Shown here: piece after piece, positions 35,432 to 43,188 of the stretch
Layout: every line of letters starts with the position of its first letter
How positions within the stretch are numbered: the stretch's first letter is position 1
Assembly (NCBI RefSeq): GCF_907164575.1
Contig: NZ_CAJQYY010000011.1
Coordinates: 62,001 to 126,000, forward strand
Length of the DNA stretch: 64,000 nucleotides
Direction of reading: 5' to 3'
Origin: Paraburkholderia gardini
GTDB lineage: Bacteria > Pseudomonadota > Gammaproteobacteria > Burkholderiales > Burkholderiaceae
Position numbers and translations under genes: made by a program
Notes under the pieces: generated by a model
Seen by the model: only the letters and a program-made list of their open reading frames with translations
Told to the model about the DNA's origin: nothing
Database searches by the model: none

Positions 35432-37082
35432 GTTCCGGCTCCTCTTTCTTGACGGGCGGCCCGGCAAACGCGGTCGCGAAACTGCCGACGGCCTGCATGT
35501 CCACTTCGACGAGCACAGGACCGACCTTCGCGAGACCTTCGCGGATGATGTCGTCGGCCTGATCCAGCGACGACAGGCGATAGTGCGTGAGACCGAGGCT
35601 CGCGCAGAACTGCGAGAAATCCGGCTGATGCAGGTCGACGTAGTAGCGGCGACCGCCGTACTGCGCGTCCTGGATGTTGCGGATCACGCCATAGCACTGG
35701 TCGTTCATCAGCACGATCATCACGTTGGCGTTTTCCTGCACGGCCGTCGCGAGCTCGCCGACGTTGACCATCAAACCGCCGTCGCCGACGAGACATACCG
35801 TCTTCGATGCGGATCCGGCGAGCGCCGCGCCGATCGCCATCTGCATGCCCTGGCCGATGCCGCCGCCCAGCGCATGGACGCCCGCGCGCGGCGTGAAGAT
35901 TTTCAGCATGCGGTTGCCCCACGTGCTGTTCGAAATCGTCACGTCGCGGACCCAGTTGTAGTCGCGCCCCACGAAGCGTTGCAGCGATTCGACGAGCTTG
36001 CGGTACGGCCCGAGACCCTTCGCCGTTTCCGCGACTGCGGTCTCGCGTGCGGCGGCCAGATCGATGGCGAACGTGGGGTCGATCTTCAGCTTGCCTTCGA
36101 GGCGCGTGGCGAGTGCGTCGAGTACCGCAGCGGCGTCGCCGTGGATGAAGAGTTCGTTGCGATAGCCGCGGTTGTCGGCCAGCGCGTCGGCGTCGATGCG
36201 GTACAGCGGCTGCGGCAGCGCCAGCTTGTACTTCAGCGTCTCGTTGCCGCGCAGGCGCGAGCCGACCACGACCAGCGCGTCACACGTCTTGTAGAAACTT
36301 TCGACGGCGGGATGCACGTTATACGCGCCGAGCGTCGCCGGATGATCTTCCGGCAGCACGCCGCGACCCTGCACGCTCGTCACCACGCCAAAGCCGAGCG
36401 CGACGAGACGCTCTACGGCGGCGCGGGCGTGACGCGTGCCGCCGCCGAGCCACAGCAGCGGACGCTTTGCGCTCGCGAGCGCTTCGGCGAGCTTCTCGAC
36501 GCGCGCTTCGTCGTGCGTGAGCGTCGTGATGTGTGGGCCGGCCAGATCCGTCGGCCATTCGATTTCGGCCGCCTGGATGTCGATCGGAATTTCGACGCTG
36601 ACCGGGCCGCTCGGCGCCGTCTGCGCGACGCGCACCGCTTCGCGGATGGTCGGCAGCGCGGTGTCGGCGGAGCGCACACGGAACGCCGCCTTCGAGATCG
36701 ATGACAGCATGGCCAGCTGGTCCGGCGCTTCGTGGATATAGGCGAGGTCCTGATCGAGGTATTCGGTTTCGATCTGGCCGGTGATGTGCAGGAGCGCGGT
36801 GCCGGCGGTCAGCGCTTCGACCATGGCGCCGGCGGCGTTGCCCGCTGCCGTCCCGGTGCTGGTGAACGCGACGCCGAGGCCGCCCGACACGCGGGCGAGG
36901 CCGTCGGCCATGTTCACCGAGCCCGCTTCGCCGCGCGCGCCGACGTAGCGGATATTGCCGCGCCGGCCGATTGCGTCGAGGATCGGCATGTTGTGAATCG
37001 AGATCACGCCGAACGCCGTACGCACGCCGCATTGTTCGAGAAAGGCGGCAATCAGCTCGCCGACGGTGGTGGTGTTAGACAT
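35424..37082 (-). CDS. Thiamine diphosphate-dependent enzyme (acetolactate synthase/benzoylformate decarboxylase-like)
   Basis: This 552-residue ThDP enzyme has the three standard domains. The activating glutamate is in [18 protein letters not shown] (near 55), the central domain has [16 protein letters not shown], and the ThDP motif is [15 protein letters not shown]...NDQ (near 430-455). It should decarboxylate or ligate a 2-oxo acid; benzoylformate-decarboxylase-like and sulfoacetaldehyde-like activities are both conceivable. In the operon it could act on the 2-oxo acid left by meta cleavage. The ATG at 37082 has GGAGG upstream and overlaps the SDR stop. No regulatory ACT subunit is nearby, which argues against acetolactate synthesis. 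Confidence 0.83.
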   Translation of the reverse strand: MSNTTTVGELIAAFLEQCGVRTAFGVISIHNMPILDAIGRRGNIRYVGARGEAGSVNMADGLARVSGGLGVAFTSTGTAAGNAAGAMVEALTAGTALLHITGQIETEYLDQDLAYIHEAPDQLAMLSSISKAAFRVRSADTALPTIREAVRVAQTAPSGPVSVEIPIDIQAAEIEWPTDLAGPHITTLTHDEARVEKLAEALASAKRPLLWLGGGTRHARAAVERLVALGFGVVTSVQGRGVLPEDHPATLGAYNVHPAVESFYKTCDALVVVGSRLRGNETLKYKLALPQPLYRIDADALADNRGYRNELFIHGDAAAVLDALATRLEGKLKIDPTFAIDLAAARETAVAETAKGLGPYRKLVESLQRFVGRDYNWVRDVTISNSTWGNRMLKIFTPRAGVHALGGGIGQGMQMAIGAALAGSASKTVCLVGDGGLMVNVGELATAVQENANVMIVLMNDQCYGVIRNIQDAQYGGRRYYVDLHQPDFSQFCASLGLTHYRLSSLDQADDIIREGLAKVGPVLVEVDMQAVGSFATAFAGPPVKKEEPEHA

Positions 37083-37881
37083 GTCGTGCATTGCCTCCAG
37101 AAACATCGATATGACTGCCGGTCGTGTAGGACGACAGGTTCGTGGCCAGATAAAAGAGTGCCTGCGCCGCTTCCTCGGGACGTCCGAAGCGGCCAAGCGG
37201 AATGTTTTTCTTGCGCGCGAGCTCGCCGGTCCAGTCTTCCCAGCTTTGGCCCGGCTGCGCCTGCGTGTCGAAACGGCGGCGCCATTGCCCGGACTCGACG
37301 ATGCCGATCAGGATCGAGTTCACGCGGATGCGTTGCGGCGCGAGTTCAACGGCGAGCGAGCGGATCAGGTTCTGCACGCCGGCACGCGCCGACGAGGTCG
37401 CGACCATGTGCGGCTCCGGCTGCAACGCGAGCAGCGAATTCACGCAGACGATCGACGCATTGCCTGCACCGGCCGCATCGCGCAGCATCGGCAGGAACGC
37501 ACGCGTCGGGCGGATGATGCTGAAGTACTTCAGGTCGAGCTCCTCGCGCCACGCTTCATCGGTGGTGTCGGCGAAGGTCGATACGCGGCCCTGGCCTGCG
37601 TTGTTGACCAGCATGTCCGTGCGGCCGAACCGCGTTTGCACCTGCAGCGCGAACGCGTCGACGTCGACGGCGTCCAGCACGTCGCAGCGTGCCGCGAGCA
37701 GCGGTGCCTGTGGATAGCGTTCGCGCAGCGCGGCTTCGGCATGGGCGAGACGTTCGCTGTCGCGCCCGCAGATCGCGACCGACGCGCCCGCTTTCAGGAA
37801 GAGTTCGGCAGTCGCGAGGCCGATGCCGGACGAACCGCCCGTCACCACCGCGACCTGACCGGTCAAATCGATTTGAATCAT
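37075..37881 (-). CDS. Short-chain dehydrogenase/reductase (first of two in the cluster)
   Basis: This 268-residue SDR has TGGSSGIGLA near 15 and NNAG near 92; the catalytic Ser-Tyr-Lys segment is degenerate. Where the usual YxxxK is expected the sequence reads MVATSSARAGVQNL after CVNSLLALQPEP, so the Tyr/Lys pair appears substituted. If so, it may be an atypical dehydrogenase or have another role. It overlaps the IclR gene by one base and the ThDP gene by eight. It may handle a hydroxy acid or a dihydrodiol; the second SDR at 40224 looks more canonical. Confidence 0.8.
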   Translation of the reverse strand: MIQIDLTGQVAVVTGGSSGIGLATAELFLKAGASVAICGRDSERLAHAEAALRERYPQAPLLAARCDVLDAVDVDAFALQVQTRFGRTDMLVNNAGQGRVSTFADTTDEAWREELDLKYFSIIRPTRAFLPMLRDAAGAGNASIVCVNSLLALQPEPHMVATSSARAGVQNLIRSLAVELAPQRIRVNSILIGIVESGQWRRRFDTQAQPGQSWEDWTGELARKKNIPLGRFGRPEEAAQALFYLATNLSSYTTGSHIDVSGGNARHV

Positions 37882-38741
37882 CAGATCCCCAATGCCCTCA
37901 TGTACTGGCTTCGTGCGGGCGGCCGGTAGTTGAGCCGCTCGGAGAGGTCGTCCGCCGCGTGGCGGACCTTGTCGATGAGGCCGCTATAGAGCAGTGCTGC
38001 GTCGATCTCGTGACGCGGAATCGTCGTCGTGATCACCGCGACGATGCGGCCGGTGTCGTTGCGCACCGGCGCGGACACCACGGAAATGCCACGCTCGAAC
38101 GACGATTCGCTGATCGCGAAACCGCGATTCGCATCGTCGCGGATGCGTTCGTAGAGCGCTTCGACGGTTTCTGGCGTTTGCGGCGTATAGCGTTCGAGTC
38201 GCGGCTCGGGATACAGCGCGCGCAGATCGTCGAGCGTGAGGTCGCCCATCAGGACCTGGCCGTGCGTCGTCGCATGCGCCGGCAGACGCGTGCCGACGTT
38301 CACGCTCACCGAGCTGAAAATCGGCGCGTGGCTTTGCGCCTTCGCGACGAACACGACATCGCGCCCGTCGCGAATCACGATGTGGCTCGTGAGACCGGTC
38401 GCGCTGCGCAGCGCTTCGATGACCGGCAGGCCGAGGTCGGTCAGTTCGAGCGAGCTCAGATATTCGAAGCCGAGGCGCAGCACGGCCACGCCCAGGCGAT
38501 AGTTACGGTCGCGATCGGCGCGTTCGAGGAAGCCGAGCGATTCGAGTGTCTGCAACAGACGGAATACCGTGGTGCGCGGAATGCCGAGCCGCTTCGACAG
38601 TTCGGGCGCTCCGAGCACCGGCTCGCGCGGTGAAAATTCAGCGAGGATCCGCAGGCCGCGTTCGAGACCCGGCACGCGATAGTTCATATCGCCGCGGTCT
38701 TCGTCTGTTGCGCGGCCCGGATCGGACATGTCGGGGGTCAT
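37881..38741 (-). CDS. IclR-family regulator embedded in the operon
   Basis: This 286-residue regulator has a winged helix (about 25-85, LGAPELSKRLGIPRTTVFRLLQTLESLGFL) and an IclR effector domain (GQVLMGDL, ESSFERGISVVSAPVRND). It sits inside the catabolic operon: its ATG directly follows the hydrolase stop (TGAATG) and its TGA overlaps the next SDR start, so it is co-expressed with the genes it probably controls. It is closely similar, over nearly its whole length, to the IclR protein at 44308-45282. The effector is unknown; aromatic acids are usual for PobR/PcaR-type members. Confidence 0.87.
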   Translation of the reverse strand: MTPDMSDPGRATDEDRGDMNYRVPGLERGLRILAEFSPREPVLGAPELSKRLGIPRTTVFRLLQTLESLGFLERADRDRNYRLGVAVLRLGFEYLSSLELTDLGLPVIEALRSATGLTSHIVIRDGRDVVFVAKAQSHAPIFSSVSVNVGTRLPAHATTHGQVLMGDLTLDDLRALYPEPRLERYTPQTPETVEALYERIRDDANRGFAISESSFERGISVVSAPVRNDTGRIVAVITTTIPRHEIDAALLYSGLIDKVRHAADDLSERLNYRPPARSQYMRALGI

Positions 38742-39641
38742 TCAAAAGCTCCGGTTGCCAGCAGATGCATCGCTCGCGCGGCAGAACGTGTCGAGGATCG
38801 TGTTGTATGCCGCGGGTGCTTCGATATAGCCGGCGTGTCCGGCGCGCGGCACGGTCTGGAACGGCGCCCGCGCGATCCGCGCGAGGCGCGCGCATGCGGT
38901 GGGCAGCGTGATGCTGTCTTGCGCACCTGCAACAACCGCCACGCGTCCGGTGAATGCGGCGAGATCGGCGGCAAGATCGGCATTGGCGAGCAGATGCGTC
39001 GCCTGCGCGTAGCCGTGCGGCACGATGCGCGACATGTTCCAGCGCACCCAGTCGCGCGCGGTTTCATCGGCGTGCGGGGAGAGCATGTTCGCGCTGCGCG
39101 TTTCGGCGAGTCCGGCCGGACCGAGGTCGGCGAGCATCGCGAGACGCGCATCGCGCTTCGAGGCTCGCACTTCGGGAGCCGCCGTGCCGTATCCACCAGC
39201 CGGAGAAACCAGCAGCAGACCGGCGACGCGCGCCGGATTCGCAGCGGCAAATGCACCCGCGACGATGGCGCCGAGCGAATGCCCGACCAGCACGCAGCGC
39301 GCGATGCCGAGCGCGTCGAGCCATGCCTTCAATACGTTCGCGTAGTCCGAAGCGAACGGCGAGCCGGCCGCAACCGGCGTGGACTCGCCATAGCCTGGCG
39401 CATCCCACGCGAGCACGCGACGTGTCGTCCCCAGCGCTTCGAACTGCTGCACCCATGACGCCGCACCCGAACCGATGCCATGCAGCAGCACGAGCGGCAA
39501 CGCTACACCGCGTGCATCGCCGGCTTCGCGATAACTCACGACGTGCTGTTGCGCGACGGCGACCTGCTGCGCGGGAAAGCGCGCGAGGCGCGTTTCGAGC
39601 GGCAAGACAGCGTGAGCGTTGGGGGCAGTGGCGTGTGACAT
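38742..39641 (-). CDS. Alpha/beta hydrolase, candidate meta-cleavage product hydrolase
   Basis: This 299-residue alpha/beta hydrolase has the oxyanion region LLHGIGSGAASW (near 50), WDAPGYGES (near 80), the nucleophile motif VGHSLGA (near 115), an acid in VVAGAQDSITLP and the histidine in VPRAGHAGYIEAP. The layout fits MhpC/BphD-type C-C bond hydrolases and related esterases. In a cluster with an extradiol dioxygenase it is likely to split the meta-cleavage product. GHSLGA and the DAPGYGES block do not prove substrate. Confidence 0.82.
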   Translation of the reverse strand: MSHATAPNAHAVLPLETRLARFPAQQVAVAQQHVVSYREAGDARGVALPLVLLHGIGSGAASWVQQFEALGTTRRVLAWDAPGYGESTPVAAGSPFASDYANVLKAWLDALGIARCVLVGHSLGAIVAGAFAAANPARVAGLLLVSPAGGYGTAAPEVRASKRDARLAMLADLGPAGLAETRSANMLSPHADETARDWVRWNMSRIVPHGYAQATHLLANADLAADLAAFTGRVAVVAGAQDSITLPTACARLARIARAPFQTVPRAGHAGYIEAPAAYNTILDTFCRASDASAGNRSF

Positions 39642-39669
39642 GGTTTCGATCGCGAACAGGAGGTAAGGC

Positions 39670-40197
39670 TTAGCGCTTGAGCTTTGCAAGCGGCGAATCG
39701 GGCGGATACGTCGGCGTGACGGGCTTCGCCGCACCGAGCATCACGCACATCAGCGCGTCTTCTTCACCGATGTTCACTTCGGTGCGATACACCCCCGGCG
39801 GCACCGAGATCAGATCGCGTTCGCCGATCACCGATTCCCACGTTTCGCCGTCCTTCTCGCAGATCACTTTCATCTTTCCGCGCAGCACGAAAAAGATTTC
39901 TTCGACATCCATATGAATGTGGCTCGGACCGATGTTGCCGGCCGGAATCACCATCGTCGAAAACGTGAAGCCGCCGGCCGGAACCGTGTTCATGTCTTTT
40001 GCGACGCCCGTGCCGCCCGTGCCCACGTAGCGCATCTGCGCGCGGCGGTACTTCGGGTCGTAGTCGGCCTGGAACTTCAGCGCGTCCCAGTCATAGCGGC
40101 GCGTCTCGAGCCGCGCGACGCGGCTTTCCATCCACTGCGCGAAGCTCGCATCCGCGGGTTGATCCCACGATTTGCGTTCGATATCTGCATCAGCCAT
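39670..40197 (-). CDS. Cupin-domain protein
   Basis: This 175-residue single-cupin protein has a metal-site-like pattern PSHIHMDVEEIFFVLRGKM (His-x-His...Glu, near 105-115) and a second motif near PPGVYRTEV, where the usual histidine is replaced. It may be a small dioxygenase, an isomerase or a binding protein; the sequence does not say which. AAAGGAG lies before the ATG at 40197. It is between the SDR and hydrolase genes of the Rieske cluster. Confidence 0.78.
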   Translation of the reverse strand: MADADIERKSWDQPADASFAQWMESRVARLETRRYDWDALKFQADYDPKYRRAQMRYVGTGGTGVAKDMNTVPAGGFTFSTMVIPAGNIGPSHIHMDVEEIFFVLRGKMKVICEKDGETWESVIGERDLISVPPGVYRTEVNIGEEDALMCVMLGAAKPVTPTYPPDSPLAKLKR

Positions 40198-40223
40198 CGA
40201 TTTCTCCTTTCTGTTCGACATGG

Positions 40224-40991
40224 TCAATTCATCACGAAGCCGCCGTTGACCGGCAGCAACTGCCCGGTCACGAAGCGCGCGGCGTCGGATAACAAAAACA
40301 GGACCGGGCCTGTCACATCTTCAGGAACCTGCGGCCGGGTCAGCGCGCGCCCCTCGCGGTAATACGCGTGACGCGCGGCAGGTACATACGCCGTTGCCTC
40401 GACTTCGGTCAGACCTGGCGCGATGGCGTTGACGGTGACGCCGTCCACGCCGAATTCACGCGCGAGCGAATGCGTCATCGAGATCACCGCGCCTTTGCTG
40501 GCCACGTAGGCGAGCAGCTTCGGCGCGCCCCACAGCGCGGTATCCGATGCGATGTTGACGATCGCGCCGCGGCCCGAGTCGCGCAGATGCGGCAGTGCCG
40601 CCGTACTGGCGAGCCACGTGCCGCGCACGTTCACGTTCATCACCGCGTCCCACGTTTCTTTGGTCAGTTCGGTGGCGAGCTTGCCGCCGGAATTCGTGAT
40701 CGCCGCGTTGTTGATGAGGCCGTCGATACCGCCAAGGCGCTTCGCGGCATCGTCGACGAAGCGCGCGATGCTGTCCGGCTGCGCGAGATCGAGCGGCAGG
40801 TACGACACCGCGTGGCCCGCTTTGCCAAGCGATGCGGCGAGTGCCAGGCCTTCGTCGTGCAGCAGGTCGCCGAACACGACGCTCGCGCCTGCCTGCGCCA
40901 GCGCGCCGACGAACGCCGCGCCGAGTCCGCGCGCGCCACCCGTGACGAGCACGCGCCGGCCGGTCAAGGCGGCCGCGGTGGCGTTATGCAT
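40224..40991 (-). CDS. Short-chain dehydrogenase, candidate dihydrodiol dehydrogenase
   Basis: This 255-residue SDR has TGGARGLGAAF near 15, NNAAITNSGG near 90 and the catalytic YVASKGA near 160, then APGLTEVEAT. It overlaps the 3' end of the Rieske oxygenase gene by 8 bases. A dehydrogenase coupled to a ring-hydroxylating dioxygenase usually turns the cis-dihydrodiol into a catechol; I infer that role here. Confidence 0.84.
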   Translation of the reverse strand: MHNATAAALTGRRVLVTGGARGLGAAFVGALAQAGASVVFGDLLHDEGLALAASLGKAGHAVSYLPLDLAQPDSIARFVDDAAKRLGGIDGLINNAAITNSGGKLATELTKETWDAVMNVNVRGTWLASTAALPHLRDSGRGAIVNIASDTALWGAPKLLAYVASKGAVISMTHSLAREFGVDGVTVNAIAPGLTEVEATAYVPAARHAYYREGRALTRPQVPEDVTGPVLFLLSDAARFVTGQLLPVNGGFVMN

Positions 40992-42075
40992 GGCTGTGGC
41001 CCGCGTGGCTGACTTCCGCAGCCGCGCTCGCGGCGTGGGCCCGATGTGCGTCGAGGTCGGCGAAATGCTGCTGGGCGCGCTGGCGCAACATCCGGCGCAC
41101 ACGTGTCATGCCGACGTCGTGCTGATAGAGAAATTCGTGATCGCGTGCGTGCGGCGCCATGCTTTCGAGCACGTAGCGGTCCTGTTCGAGCACCGCCCAA
41201 TGCAGGCCTTCGAGGCGGTTGCGATACATGAAGCGCCACGCGTCGCGCTGCCAGCCCGACACCTTGCGGGTGCGCCAGAAGTACACCTGGCAGTGGTCCG
41301 CATCGACGGGAACCGCGAAGCCGATGATCCCGAAGTTACCGCCGGGGCCGAACTTCTTCCTGTACGGAATCGCGAGGCGCATCCACAGGCAGCCGGTCTC
41401 GCCGAGTTCGACCCAGTCGAAATTCACATCGCGCTGGCCGACCTTTTCGAACATCAGGCCGGTCTCGGTCTTGCGCACGCGCATGTCGGCCTGCTTGTCG
41501 CCTTCGGCCATCGAGTGCGACGTCGCGTGCAGGTACGCGCCGTGCATCGGGTCCATCACGTTGTCGATCGCGTACTGATAGTTGCACTTCCAGTGCGACA
41601 TGCACAGGAAGCTCGCGTATTCGTCGCCGGTCAGCTCTTCCGGCAGCACGAGCGGCGCCGGTTCCTTGTGCGCGTCGTCGCCGAACCACAGGAAGATCGC
41701 GCCCGCGTGTTCCTCGACGGGATACGACTTCACGCACTGTGTTCCTTCGAGCGGACAGCCCGACACCGCCGGCACTTTCTGCACGGTACCGCCACCGTCG
41801 ATCTCGATGCCGTGATACCAGCACGCGACGCTGCCACCGAGATTCCAGCCGAGCGACAGACGCGCGCCGCGGTGCGGGCAGCGGTCTTCGAGTGCGTGAA
41901 CGTGGCCTTCCTGATCGCGCCACAGCACGATCTGGTCACCCAGCCGCGTGATGCCGACCGGCGCGTTGCCGACCTGCCAGCTCGGCGCGACGGGATACCA
42001 GTAATTGCGCAGGCCGCGATCCAGATATGACTGGATGTCGTCGGTCGCGGTGTTGCTTGTCGTGGGGGACGTCAT
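40984..42075 (-). CDS. Rieske non-heme iron oxygenase, alpha-only terminal component
   Basis: This 363-residue oxygenase has an N-terminal Rieske domain (CPHRGARLSLG near 68, CWYHGIEID near 87) and a catalytic iron motif NVMDPMHGAYLHATSH near 170. The short distance between segments and the lack of any beta-subunit gene fit the alpha-only group that includes vanillate, carbazole and phenoxybenzoate oxygenases. Electrons should come through the separate Rieske ferredoxin (42437) and the FAD reductase (30857). Its tail is rich in Ala and His. Substrate is unknown; an aromatic ring is expected. Confidence 0.9.
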   Translation of the reverse strand: MTSPTTSNTATDDIQSYLDRGLRNYWYPVAPSWQVGNAPVGITRLGDQIVLWRDQEGHVHALEDRCPHRGARLSLGWNLGGSVACWYHGIEIDGGGTVQKVPAVSGCPLEGTQCVKSYPVEEHAGAIFLWFGDDAHKEPAPLVLPEELTGDEYASFLCMSHWKCNYQYAIDNVMDPMHGAYLHATSHSMAEGDKQADMRVRKTETGLMFEKVGQRDVNFDWVELGETGCLWMRLAIPYRKKFGPGGNFGIIGFAVPVDADHCQVYFWRTRKVSGWQRDAWRFMYRNRLEGLHWAVLEQDRYVLESMAPHARDHEFLYQHDVGMTRVRRMLRQRAQQHFADLDAHRAHAASAAAEVSHAGHSHA

Positions 42076-42123
42076 GGAAACACTCCGGGATACGTGTTCT
42101 TGAGGCGGGGTCGCGCGGGCCGC

Positions 42124-42435
42124 TTATTCGGCGAGCAGACGGAATTCGGCAGTCAGGCGTTCGGCGTTCCACGGGCTGCCTTCCGGCGTGCGGAAACCGA
42201 TGCGGTTCAAGCCTTCGACGACTTCATCGAGTTCCACCGCGCCGGCTTCGAACACGGTTTCGAGCGCATCGCCGAAGTCGTTCTCGTATTGCGTCGGCTC
42301 GGCCTTGCGGGTCTGCCAGATGAAGTTTTCGTTCTCACCCGGTTTCTCGATAACGCCCTTGCCCGCGACGTTGTTCGGCTGCGGCGCGAGCCACGGCTTC
42401 AGATGCGGATTGAAGTTCACGGTCACTTCTTTCAT
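42124..42435 (-). CDS. Small conserved protein with recombinase-like helix-turn-helix
   Basis: This 103-residue protein lies between the ferredoxin and oxygenase genes, with spacing of one base to the first and 48 to the second. The N-terminal half (FNPHLKPWLAPQPNNVAG) is hydrophilic. The C-terminal half (AVELDEVVEGLNRIGFRTPEG and NAERLTAEFRLLAE) resembles the recombinase-type helix-turn-helix in which a resolvase-family protein recognises DNA. No catalytic recombinase residues are present. I think such proteins recur next to Rieske oxygenases, but I do not know a function: an oxygenase accessory factor or a small regulator are both open. Confidence 0.7.
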   Translation of the reverse strand: MKEVTVNFNPHLKPWLAPQPNNVAGKGVIEKPGENENFIWQTRKAEPTQYENDFGDALETVFEAGAVELDEVVEGLNRIGFRTPEGSPWNAERLTAEFRLLAE

Positions 42436-42436
42436 G

Positions 42437-42751
42437 TCATTCCACCTTGATCTGGATTTCTTCACCGGCAAGGCGCACCGCGTACATTTTCAGATCGCGG
42501 CCACCGGGTTCTTTCAGACACTTGCCGGTCGGGATATGGAACACGGCTTCGTGCAGCGGACATTCGACGGTGTCGCCGTCGACAAAGCCCTGCGTCAGCA
42601 ACGCGTATGCATGGGGGCAGACGTTTTCGAGCGCATACAGCGCGTCGCCCACCTTGTAGATGCCGATCTCCGTGCCGTCGAGCTTGTACTCGAGCGGCGC
42701 GTCGTCAGACAGATCGCCGGTATGTCCGGCGCAACGCCATTCTTCAGCCAT
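42437..42751 (-). CDS. Rieske [2Fe-2S] ferredoxin of the oxygenase
   Basis: This 104-residue protein is a Rieske ferredoxin. Ligands are CPHAYALL (near 44) and CPLHEAVF (near 63), the C-x-H...C-x2-H pattern of NagAb/BphA3-type ferredoxins. The ATG at 42751 with AAGG upstream gives a typical length. It is the first gene of the long minus-strand cluster and should shuttle electrons from the reductase at 30857-32104 to the oxygenase at 40984-42075. Confidence 0.9.
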   Translation of the reverse strand: MAEEWRCAGHTGDLSDDAPLEYKLDGTEIGIYKVGDALYALENVCPHAYALLTQGFVDGDTVECPLHEAVFHIPTGKCLKEPGGRDLKMYAVRLAGEEIQIKVE

Positions 42752-43188
42752 TTCGCACCTTTTCCTGAAGCTCGTGCGTTCCATATAAGGAACGTCAGTT
42801 CGTGTATGGGCATTATAGGAGTCGATTTCGAACGACAAAATAAAAATCTGCCGCTTCCAGGGAAAACACCGAGTGTGTGCCGGGGATTTTGTAGGGATGT
42901 GGTACGAGGAATCGAAGCTTCGCATATAGAAATGCCCGCCCGGTAAGGCTTTACGCGAATTTCAGCAGTCTGGAAAAGGGTGCGGATGAGGGTTTTCACT
43001 GTCTCTAAAAGTATTTTGATCGGCATGCAGAATCACTATACTTTCCATAGGCGATACATATGTCCATATGTGAAACAAAAAGAAGGGGCTAACCCGATGC
43101 AGGAGACCGGGGTCGCCGCCAGTTCAATAAAGGCCAGGGGACCCGGAGCGAGGCTCCGGTTACTCATCACACGTTCAGGAGTACATAG
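42752..43188. promoter_or_regulatory. Divergent control region of the Rieske cluster and the porin gene
   Basis: About 437 bases carry the promoters of the minus-strand cluster and of the plus-strand porin. Short palindromes stand out: GTCGATTTCGAACGAC (42821-42836, imperfect in the centre), CGAAGCTTCG (42913-42922) and ACATATG-TC-CATATGT (43056-43071). A hairpin (CCGGAG/CTCCGG, 43143-43159) lies in the porin leader. I see no gene here. Confidence 0.55.
43056..43071. promoter_or_regulatory. Perfect inverted repeat, candidate IclR operator
   Basis: ACATATG and CATATGT are exact inverse complements separated by TC. The AT-rich element lies about 120 bases before the porin start, in the promoter region shared with the Rieske cluster. 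One of the two similar IclR proteins is the likeliest ligand. Confidence 0.5.

Noticed and set aside
35406-36704. Plus-strand open frame opposite the ThDP enzyme gene
   Set aside because: It is a shadow of the ThDP reading frame with no recognisable domain.
43143-43159. Hairpin before the second porin as a terminator or riboswitch
   Set aside because: It is a 6-bp stem without a T-run, within the likely leader of the porin. No known riboswitch pattern is seen.
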